Shown here in pieces: positions 57,325-64,000 of a DNA stretch of 64,000 nucleotides. Made by a program: the position numbers and the translations under genes. Source of the DNA: Niveibacterium sp. 24ML (GTDB taxonomy: Bacteria > Pseudomonadota > Gammaproteobacteria > Burkholderiales > Rhodocyclaceae); assembly GCF_026586805.1 (NCBI RefSeq), contig NZ_JAPFHA010000005.1:186001-250000 (forward strand). Direction: 5' to 3'. The notes under the pieces were generated by a model. The model had not been told where the DNA came from and made no database searches. It worked only from the letters and a program-made list of their open reading frames with translations. Position 1 is the stretch's first letter; the number at the start of each line of letters is the position of its first letter.

Positions 57325-60300
57325 TCAGCCAATCATCATCAAAGACGCATTGCCCCCGGCGGCCGAGATGTTGAGCGAGACCACGCGCTCGGCGAGCAGG
57401 CGTTCGAGCGGGTAGTGGCCACTGCCGTCGCCGACGGTGCAGGTGAGCAGTGCGCCTTCGCGCTGCGCGAGTTTGCGCTGGCATTCGCGCAGGCGGTCGG
57501 CGTGGCCGGCGAACAGGGCGGCGTCGGCGGGTGCGGACGCGAAGTTGGCGGACCACTCGATCCGTTCAGCCACGGCGGGGGGCAGGCTGGCGAAGCGCGC
57601 GCGCAGGTCGTCGCGGTCTTCAAGCACGGCGCGGTTGCCGGTGGCGATGCAGGCGGCCAGTTGCGGCAGCAGCGCGTGCGCGGCGTCGGCGATGCACAGC
57701 ACGCTGCCGCGCGGCAGCAGTGCGTAGAGGTTGGCTTCGCCGGTGGGGCCGGGCAGGGCTTGCAGGCGGCCCGCCGGTGGATCGATCCCCAGACCAAGCG
57801 CGATGGCCTGATCGGCCGAGCCCTCGGCACACCATCTGGCTAGCAGGCCCAGGTGGTCCCGCGCCGCCGCGTGCAGGCGTGCGCAGTGCGCTTCCAGTGG
57901 TGTCAGCGCGCCGCGCGCTTGTTGGCCGGTCTGTGCCGGGCTGGCCGCGGGCAGGCACTGGGCGCCGCCGAGCGTCAGCCGGCTCAGGCTCAGCGGCCCG
58001 CCCGCCTTGGGCCCGGTGCCCGAAAGGCCTTCGCCGCCGAAGGGCTGCACGCCGACGACGGCGCCGATCACGTTGCGGTTCACATACAGGTTGCCGACCT
58101 TCGCATGGGTCGTGACGTAACCGATGGTTTCGTCGATGCGGGTGTGCAGGCCCATCGTGAGGCCGTAGCCGCCGGCGTGGATCGCCTCAAGCAGGGCAGG
58201 CAGGGCCTCGCGGCGATAGCGCAGCACATGCAGCACCGGGCCGAAGACTTCACGCCCAAGCTGGGCCAGGGTGTCGATCTCGATCAGCGTCGGGGCGACG
58301 AAGTGGCCGTGCCGGCAGGCCTCGGGCAATGGCGTCTGATGCACCCTGAGGCCACGCGCGCGCATCGCGCTGATGTGCGCTTCGATACCGTCGCGCGCTG
58401 CCGCGTCGATGACCGGGCCGACATCGGTGACGAGACGGTCCGGCTGCCCGATGTGCAACTCGGCCATGGCTCCTTGCAGCATTTCGATCGCGCGGTCGGC
58501 GATCTCGTCCTGCAGGCACAGCACCCTCAGTGCCGAGCAGCGTTGACCGGCCGAATCGAAGGCCGAGGCGATCGCATCATTGACCACCTGTTCGAGCAGG
58601 GCGGAGGAGTCGACGATCATCGCGTTCTGGCCGCCGGTTTCTGCCACCAAGGGTAGCGGGCTGCCGTCGGGCAGCAGGCGTCCGGCCAATTGCCGGGCGA
58701 TCAGGCGCGCGACTTCGGTGGAGCCGGTGAACATCACGCCATGCACCAGCGCGTCGGCCACCAGTGCGGCGCCAACGGTTTCGCCGCGGCCGGGCAACAG
58801 TTGCAGCGCACCGGGCGGCAGGCCCGATTCGATCAACAGGCGCGTGGCGAGGGCGGCGATCAGCGGGGTCTGCTCGGCGGGCTTGGCGATCACCACGTTG
58901 CCGGCGGCCAGCGCGGCGGCGATTTGCCCGCTGAAGATGGCGAGCGGGAAGTTCCACGGGCTGATGCAGACCACCGGCCCGATCGGGCTGCCGGGCGCTT
59001 GCGTGCGGATCTGCGCTGCGTAGTAGCGCAGGAAGTCCACCGCTTCGCGTACCTCGCCGACCGCGTTGGGCAGCGATTTGCCGGCTTCGCGGATCGCCAG
59101 CGCGTAGAGCGCATGGCGTTCGGCTTCGAAGCGATCCGCCGCGCGTTCGAGCACCGCGGCGCGTTCGGCGGCGGGCGTTGATTGCCATACCGGCTGTGCC
59201 TTGAAGGCATGGGCGAGGGCGTCATGCACCGTTTGCGGTGTTGCCTCGATCACCTTGCCGACCTGCTCGCGCGTATCCGCCGGGTTCACGATCGGCGCGG
59301 AGACCCCCTGGCGCAGGCCGTCTGCCAGCACCGGCGCTGCGATCCAGTGGTGCTGCTGCGCCGCGAGCAGCCCTGCGGAGACTGAAGCCAGGCGGTGCTC
59401 GTTGGAAAGATCGAGCCCGCTTGAATTGATGCGCTCGGTGCCGAACAGTGCCCGTGGCAGCGGTATCGCCGGGTGGGGGGCGCCAATCACCGCCTGGGCG
59501 GCCGCTTCGAGCGCCGGGTCGCCCACCAGTTCGGCGATCGGCACGTTCAGGTTGCCGATCTTGTTCACGAATGAACTGTTGGCGCCGTTTTCCAGCAGGC
59601 GCCGCACCAGGTAGGGCAGCAGGGTTTCGTGCGAGCCCACCGGGGCGTACACCCGGCAGGGCCGGCCGAGCCGTTGCGCGCCTACCACTTCGTCGTAGAG
59701 CGGCTCGCCCATGCCGTGCAGGCACTGGAATTCGTACTGGCCGGCGTAGTAGTTGAGCCCCGCCATGTTGTAGATCGCTGCCACGGTGTAAGCGTTGTGG
59801 GTAGCGAACTGCGGGTAGATCGCCTCGGGCGCGTCGAGCAGCTTGCGGGCGCAGGCCAGGTAGGCCACATCGGTGTGCAGCTTGCGCGTCCACACCGGGT
59901 AGCCTTCGAGTCCGTCGACCTGTGCGCGCTTGATTTCGCTGTCCCAGTAGGCGCCCTTGACCAGGCGGACCATCAATCGGCGGCGGCTGCGGCGCGCCAG
60001 GTCGACGACAAAGTCGACCACATGCGGCGCGCGCTTCTGGTAGGCCTGGATGACGAAGCCGACGCCGTTCCAGCCGGCCAGCGCGGGCTCGAAGCACAGG
60101 CGTTCGAGCAGGTCGAGCGATAGCTCCAGGCGGTCGGCCTCTTCCGCGTCGATGTTCAGGCCGATGTCGTAGTGCCGCGCGAGCTGGGTCAGCGCGGCCA
60201 GTTGCGGGTAAAGCTCGTCCATCACCCGCTCGCGCTGGGCGCGCGAATAGCGCGGGTGCAGCGCAGAAAGCTTGACCGAGATGCCCGGCCCTTCGTAGAT

Positions 60301-61263
60301 GCCGCGCCCGGCGGCCGCGCGGCCGATCGCGTGGATCGCCTGCTCGTAGGCAGCGTAGTAGCGCTCGGCGTCGGCGGCGGTCAGCGCGGCCTCGCCCAGC
60401 ATGTCGTAGGAGTAGCGGAAGCCTTTTGCCTCATGGCTGCGCGCGTTCTCAAGCGCTTGCGCGATGGTTTCGCCGGTGACGAACTGCTCGCCCATCAGGC
60501 GCATCGCCATGTCCACGCCCTTGCGTACCACCGGCTCGCCGCTCTTGGCGATCAGCTTAGAGAGCGCCGTGCTCAGCCCGGCTTCGGACTGGGTGCCCAC
60601 CAGCTTGCCGGTGATCAAGAGGCCCCAGGTGGCGGCATTCACAAACAGCGAGGCCGACTGCCCCAGGTGTGCGGCCCAGTCGCCACGGCCGACCTTGTCG
60701 CGGATCAGCGCATCGCGCGTGGCGCGGTCGGGAATGCGCAACAGTGCCTCGGCCAGGCACATCAGCGCGACGCCTTCCTGGCTTGAGAGTTCGAACTCGT
60801 GCAGCAGGCCTTGCACCAGGCCCGCCTTGATGCCACCGGGGCCGCCGCCGTTGCCCTTGGCGCGCAAGGCTTCGACCAGCTGGCTCGCGAGTGCGCGACT
60901 GGCATCGCTCTTGTCGGCCGATTGCCGTGCCAGCGGCAACAGCATCGCCAGGGCTTCGGGCTCGGGCCGGCGGTAAGCGGCGGTGATGGCCGCGCGCAAG
61001 TCGCTCTGGGCCTGGACGCCCAGCGCCAGATCCAGAAAGGGCTGCGGCGGGCTTGCATGGGTAGGCTCGATGGCCGCGGCCTCGGCCGGCGTGCCGGCAG
61101 CGGCAAACTCGCGCGGGCGCTCGCCGCGCTCAAGCGCATCGAGGTAATGAAAGATGGCCTGTTTGATCAGCCAGTGCGGTGTGCGGTCGATTGCTGCGGC
61201 CGCGTGGCGGATTCGCTCACGGGCCGCATCATCGAGTTTGACGCCAAGGGTGGTGGTCGTCAT
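57325..61263 (-). CDS. putA: Trifunctional PutA (repressor / proline dehydrogenase / P5C dehydrogenase)
   Basis: PutA oxidises proline to glutamate in two steps and represses its own gene when proline is low. The 1312-aa protein has an N-terminal ribbon-helix-helix (TTTTLGVKLDDAARERI, HWLIKQAIFHYLDAL). A proline dehydrogenase barrel follows (about 185-490: RYSYDMLGEAALT, GISVKLSALHPRYSRAQ), then an aldehyde dehydrogenase domain (about 580-1040) with the catalytic Cys in GQRCSALRVLCLQ and Glu in VAETGGQN, and a conserved C-terminal region. The RHH makes it the regulatory long type. ATG at 61263 fits; the ten-codon upstream extension does not. No putP is adjacent. Confidence 0.97.
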   Translation of the reverse strand: MTTTTLGVKLDDAARERIRHAAAAIDRTPHWLIKQAIFHYLDALERGERPREFAAAGTPAEAAAIEPTHASPPQPFLDLALGVQAQSDLRAAITAAYRRPEPEALAMLLPLARQSADKSDASRALASQLVEALRAKGNGGGPGGIKAGLVQGLLHEFELSSQEGVALMCLAEALLRIPDRATRDALIRDKVGRGDWAAHLGQSASLFVNAATWGLLITGKLVGTQSEAGLSTALSKLIAKSGEPVVRKGVDMAMRLMGEQFVTGETIAQALENARSHEAKGFRYSYDMLGEAALTAADAERYYAAYEQAIHAIGRAAAGRGIYEGPGISVKLSALHPRYSRAQRERVMDELYPQLAALTQLARHYDIGLNIDAEEADRLELSLDLLERLCFEPALAGWNGVGFVIQAYQKRAPHVVDFVVDLARRSRRRLMVRLVKGAYWDSEIKRAQVDGLEGYPVWTRKLHTDVAYLACARKLLDAPEAIYPQFATHNAYTVAAIYNMAGLNYYAGQYEFQCLHGMGEPLYDEVVGAQRLGRPCRVYAPVGSHETLLPYLVRRLLENGANSSFVNKIGNLNVPIAELVGDPALEAAAQAVIGAPHPAIPLPRALFGTERINSSGLDLSNEHRLASVSAGLLAAQQHHWIAAPVLADGLRQGVSAPIVNPADTREQVGKVIEATPQTVHDALAHAFKAQPVWQSTPAAERAAVLERAADRFEAERHALYALAIREAGKSLPNAVGEVREAVDFLRYYAAQIRTQAPGSPIGPVVCISPWNFPLAIFSGQIAAALAAGNVVIAKPAEQTPLIAALATRLLIESGLPPGALQLLPGRGETVGAALVADALVHGVMFTGSTEVARLIARQLAGRLLPDGSPLPLVAETGGQNAMIVDSSALLEQVVNDAIASAFDSAGQRCSALRVLCLQDEIADRAIEMLQGAMAELHIGQPDRLVTDVGPVIDAAARDGIEAHISAMRARGLRVHQTPLPEACRHGHFVAPTLIEIDTLAQLGREVFGPVLHVLRYRREALPALLEAIHAGGYGLTMGLHTRIDETIGYVTTHAKVGNLYVNRNVIGAVVGVQPFGGEGLSGTGPKAGGPLSLSRLTLGGAQCLPAASPAQTGQQARGALTPLEAHCARLHAAARDHLGLLARWCAEGSADQAIALGLGIDPPAGRLQALPGPTGEANLYALLPRGSVLCIADAAHALLPQLAACIATGNRAVLEDRDDLRARFASLPPAVAERIEWSANFASAPADAALFAGHADRLRECQRKLAQREGALLTCTVGDGSGHYPLERLLAERVVSLNISAAGGNASLMMIG

Positions 61264-61364
61264 GGGTTGCACCTGCTTTTTGAGAAGGTGCAACCAGCAT
61301 AGGTAGCGCGGCGGGCAGCCGCGATCCGCGCAACGACAATTTCGGTCGTTTTTGCGGCGGCGCT

Positions 61365-61895
61365 TCAGGCCAGCAGGGCGGTGATCGAACCCACCTGGGC
61401 TGCTCGTTCGCTGCGATCAAGCGCAATCGCGTTGTCGGGCACGCTCACCGGCGCCACATCGCCACTGAGCGTGGCGTCGGCTTCAACCACCAGGCTGCCG
61501 TAGCGCACTTTGCCGTGCACCTGTGCACCCGCGCGCAGCTTGAGGCGGCCCGTTACCTGCAGGTCGCCGTCGAAGCGGCCGCTGATGTCGGCGTTATCGA
61601 CGCGCGCGCAACCGTTGAACAAGCCGCCGGCGGCGATTTCAAGCACGCGGGCGTCGATCGTCGCATCCACCTCGCCTTCGATGCGCAGGCTGTCGCAGTC
61701 AAGAATCTTGGCGCCGCTCAAGCGCACGCGTGGCCCGACGATGAGCCGGTTGTCGGCCGCTGGGACGCTGCTGGTGGCGGGGAAGGGCGTGGTCTTGAAC
61801 TGATCGGCCGCCGCGGGCGCCGGCGTGGCGGGCGGGATGCGGCGAATGCTGCGCGATTCGCGGTGCTGATCGAGGATGCTCGGTTTGGCGCTCAT
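61365..61895 (-). CDS. Bactofilin-like polymer-forming protein
   Basis: The 176-aa protein has a disordered N-terminus (about 1-50) and a beta-helical bactofilin domain (about 55-150) with repeated turns: GPRVRLSGAKILDCDSLRIE, GEVDATIDARVLEIAAGGLF, GRFDGDLQVTGRLKLRAGAQ and VHGKVRYGSLVVEADATLSG. Bactofilins polymerise into cytoskeletal filaments at the inner membrane and localise cell-wall or motility proteins. The ATG at 61895 is preferred over a longer frame because GGAGACC precedes it. It stands alone, divergent from the sensor kinase. Confidence 0.88.
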   Translation of the reverse strand: MSAKPSILDQHRESRSIRRIPPATPAPAAADQFKTTPFPATSSVPAADNRLIVGPRVRLSGAKILDCDSLRIEGEVDATIDARVLEIAAGGLFNGCARVDNADISGRFDGDLQVTGRLKLRAGAQVHGKVRYGSLVVEADATLSGDVAPVSVPDNAIALDRSERAAQVGSITALLA

Positions 61896-62033
61896 GTCGG
61901 GGGTCTCCTGCTTGTCATGGATGCGCGCGCGGCGCAGATGAACCGGCTTTCGCACTAATCATGCCAAGCGCATTTCTGCGGCGTTCCGGCTGGGTTTTCT
62001 GCGGTTTTGATCCGGCTGTCAGTGCGCTGGAAG

Positions 62034-62051
62034 TGTCGGGGGTTTGCGACA
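62034..62051. promoter_or_regulatory. TGTC-N10-GACA box (candidate GlrR site)
   Basis: TGTC at 62034-62037 and GACA at 62048-62051 with exactly ten bases between match the GlrR (QseF) binding consensus known from E. coli glmY. It lies 177 bp before the GlrK-like kinase start. One such match is expected by chance in about 65 kb, so position is the main support. Nothing else is seen in the 332-bp gap 61896-62227. Confidence 0.35.
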
Positions 62052-62227
62052 GTGAATGTATGGCGGCGCCTTGATTTGCCTGCACTCCTGCCTTGCCGGA
62101 GTGTCGTGCAGCGGCGACGGACGGTTGCCCCCTGTTCAAGTCTTTCGCCGCATGGTCTGATCGCGTCCTGCCAATTCCATTGGCATGGCTGCGCAAGCGG
62201 TTGTGCCGGCCCCGGATTCCCGCCTTG

Positions 62228-63616
62228 ATGCCACGCGTCTCTTTTCGCCAGGTGCTCCTGATCGCCTTTCTGCTGATCGCGTTTTTGCTCGGCAGTACGG
62301 CATGGCGTGGCGTGCAGATGCTCGAAGTGTTTGCGGCCGAAAGCCGCGATGCCGCCGCCCATGCGGTGCAGCTCACCTCGGCGATCCAGCTGGTGGGGGA
62401 GCGTACGGTCGATATGGAGCGCAGCGCACGCCAGTACCGCGTGCTCAACGATGCCGCCCTACGCGAACGCTTCGTCATCGCCCGTGACGAGGCCAGCAGC
62501 GCGCTCGCGCCGCTGCGCCCCCAGCTTGGTGACCGCGTTGCCGACTGGCTGGGCGCCGCTGCGGCGGTTGAGGCAGAGTTGGGCAATTCGGCCCTCGGCC
62601 CCCTGCTTGAAGCGCTGGCGAATCTGGGGCGGGTGAATGAACGCCTGGCACTGGCATCGCAACAGGCGCTGGAGCATAAAAACCAGGCGCTGCTGGCGGC
62701 GCTTGATGCCAACCGCGCGCGCCTGGGCTTGCAGGTGACGGCGGCGGTTGCCGGCAGTGTCGTACTGGCGCTGATCTTCGGCGTCTGGCTGGTGCGCCCG
62801 CTGGGGCGCCTTGAGCGCAGCATCGAAGACCTCGGCGCCAACCGTTTCGATTCGCCAGTGGACATCCGTGGCCCGGCGGACTTGCGCCGGGTGGGCCGGC
62901 GGCTCGACTGGCTGCGCCAGCGCCTCGCGGATCTGGAGGCCGATCGCCAGCGCGTGCTGCGCCATGTCTCGCACGAGTTGAAGACGCCGCTCGCCTCGCT
63001 CCACGAAGGCATCGCCCTGCTTGAAGACGGCGTGGTCGGGCCGCTGCATGCCGACCAGGTGGAGGTGGTGAAGATCCTTGCCGAAAGCAGCAATGTGCTG
63101 CAAAGCCGGATCGAAGCGCTGCTGGGCTACAACGCCGCGGCCTTCGATGCGCGCCGGCTTGATTGTGGCCGCGTGTCCCTGCGTGACGTGCTTGATCGCG
63201 TGATCCGCGAACAGGCCCTGCAATGCCAGGCGCGCGCGGTCAGCGTGGCGCATGAGGGCGCCGATCTGAGCATTGTTGCCGATGCCGAGAAACTGGCCAT
63301 CGTGTTTGGCAACCTGCTTTCCAACGCGGTGCGCTTCAGCCCGCAGGGCGGCACGGTGCGCTTCGTACTCACCCGCAGCGAACAGGGCGTGAGTGTCGAT
63401 TGCATCGACGAGGGGCCGGGGGTTGCGCACGCCGACCGGGCGCGGATCTTCGACCCCTTCTACCAGGGCAGCCGGCAACCCGATGGCGCTCGCGGCGGCA
63501 GCGGGATCGGCCTTTCCATCGTGCGCGAAATGGTCAACGCACACGGCGGCCGCATTGCCCTGCTACCCAGCGGCAGTGGCGCGCACTTCAGGGTGGAGTT
63601 GCCCCATGAAGCTTAG
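62228..63616 (+). CDS. Sensor histidine kinase, GlrK/QseE-like
   Basis: The 462-aa inner-membrane kinase has a first helix (about 8-28), a helical periplasmic sensor (about 30-165), a second helix (about 172-192), HAMP, and a kinase core. The core has the phospho-acceptor HELKTPLASLHEG (His249), an N box (FGNLLSNAVRFSPQGG) and G boxes (DEGPGV, GGSGIGLSI). The layout, and a QseG-like lipoprotein gene just downstream, match the glrK-qseG-glrR operon, which in enterobacteria controls envelope and glmY small-RNA expression. The ATG at 62228 begins directly before the first helix; upstream in-frame ATG is less likely. The response regulator would lie outside the window. Confidence 0.85.
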   Translation: MPRVSFRQVLLIAFLLIAFLLGSTAWRGVQMLEVFAAESRDAAAHAVQLTSAIQLVGERTVDMERSARQYRVLNDAALRERFVIARDEASSALAPLRPQLGDRVADWLGAAAAVEAELGNSALGPLLEALANLGRVNERLALASQQALEHKNQALLAALDANRARLGLQVTAAVAGSVVLALIFGVWLVRPLGRLERSIEDLGANRFDSPVDIRGPADLRRVGRRLDWLRQRLADLEADRQRVLRHVSHELKTPLASLHEGIALLEDGVVGPLHADQVEVVKILAESSNVLQSRIEALLGYNAAAFDARRLDCGRVSLRDVLDRVIREQALQCQARAVSVAHEGADLSIVADAEKLAIVFGNLLSNAVRFSPQGGTVRFVLTRSEQGVSVDCIDEGPGVAHADRARIFDPFYQGSRQPDGARGGSGIGLSIVREMVNAHGGRIALLPSGSGAHFRVELPHEA

Positions 63617-63746
63617 GGAAGGGCTGAACAAGTGGCTGCGACGGCGCATCGCTGCGTTACGGCGTGCTCACCTCCGCGCCTATCCATCAGCTATGTCTTG
63701 GTCGCTGCGCGCGCCGCGTCTTGCGCTGCATCCGTCTCGCTCACTG

Positions 63747-64000
63747 ATGCAGACCTTCCTCAGGCGGCTGATCGCCCTGGCCGGACTGGCCGCGGTGCTG
63801 CAAGGCTGCGCGGTGCAGCCCGCGCAGCCCGACTTGCCGCCGCGCGCGCAGCCGGTTGACGACAACCCGACCCGCACCGCGCTGGCGTTTCACGCCGCCA
63901 GCCAGAAACCGGGTGGGCCACAGGCGCCTGCTCGCCCGCAAACCCCCTTGCAGCAAGTGCAATTGGCGCTGCAACTGGGTGGCCCGAACAATGCCGATCT
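63747..64000 (+). CDS. Lipoprotein, QseG-like, 5' part (runs off the window)
   Basis: An ATG at 63747 opens a frame that stays open to the window end. It begins MQTFLRRLIALAGLAAVLQG then CAVQP: a lipoprotein signal with lipobox LQGC. A Pro/Ala-rich stretch follows, then QQVQLALQLGGPNNADL, the start of a helical region. Its place after a GlrK-like kinase fits QseG, which tethers GlrK at the outer membrane. The 130-bp gap from 63617 shows no other gene. Confidence 0.7.
   Translation, partial: MQTFLRRLIALAGLAAVLQGCAVQPAQPDLPPRAQPVDDNPTRTALAFHAASQKPGGPQAPARPQTPLQQVQLALQLGGPNNAD

Overview
The window is high-GC, densely coded chromosomal DNA. It looks like a betaproteobacterium near the Rhodocyclales. 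The grounds are a Pil-Chp chemosensory cluster beside rubredoxin, hemL and thiD/thiE; a PEP-CTERM protein behind a sigma-54-type promoter; a giant DUF3683-type FAD/Fe-S oxidoreductase; RapZ; trifunctional PutA; and uvrA-MFS-ssb gene order. The lineage is inferred from gene content only. I saw no tRNA, rRNA, CRISPR array, prophage or intact transposase.

Layout. 1-5460: a PAS-containing chemoreceptor, a decayed fragment of an ettA 3' end, an unrecognised 210-aa protein, and a groES-groEL operon with a sigma-32-like promoter whose GroEL lacks the GGM tail. 5555-11690: an accessory stretch with a membrane-anchored Mrr-type nuclease, three unrecognised envelope proteins (one AT-rich), a family of short REP-like repeats, a 140-bp direct repeat flanking one gene, a 39-bp remnant of a HipA-like C-terminus, and an intact YjjJ-type HipA kinase. 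11744-19566: ettA; a same-strand series of VWA lipoprotein, ECF sigma factor, anti-sigma factor and beta-carbonic anhydrase; adenine deaminase; and an HD hydrolase. 19569-31642: uvrA, MFS transporter, ssb, HU, a response regulator with TPR-like repeats, rapZ, a NusG-II-type protein, a Gx-type transporter, mgtE and a second MFS transporter. 31743-34545: hemL, thiE, thiD. 34614-45105: rubredoxin, then pilG-pilH-pilI-pilJ-chpA. The last gene encodes a 2186-aa hybrid kinase with several Hpt-like modules and a repeated linker motif. 45156-49012: an SrkA/YihE-like kinase, and an SbtA-like bicarbonate permease coupled to a zinc-ribbon protein and divergent from a LysR regulator. 49100-56746: M13 peptidase, PEP-CTERM protein, DUF3683-type oxidoreductase. 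56925-64000: remnants of an isochorismatase-like and an AraC-like gene, putA, a bactofilin, and the start of a GlrK/QseE-QseG-like operon that runs off the window.

Functional links. The Pil-Chp genes would form one signalling pathway from PilJ through PilI and ChpA to PilG and PilH, controlling type IV pili; methylation and demethylation enzymes (pilK, chpB) are not in the cluster. Two genes deal with inorganic carbon: the beta-carbonic anhydrase, in the sigma-factor series, and the SbtA-like permease, next to a probable regulator. The sigma-54 element before the PEP-CTERM gene fits the known exosortase/PrsK-PrsR style of control.

I did not find a clearly new multi-gene system. The strongest unexplained signals are the repeat family at 7021-11684 (copies sit at gene ends and one supplies a stop codon), the direct repeats bracketing 9362-9961, the C-terminal gene remnants, the repeated DLTATLLAP motif in ChpA, and the sigma/anti-sigma/carbonic anhydrase series.
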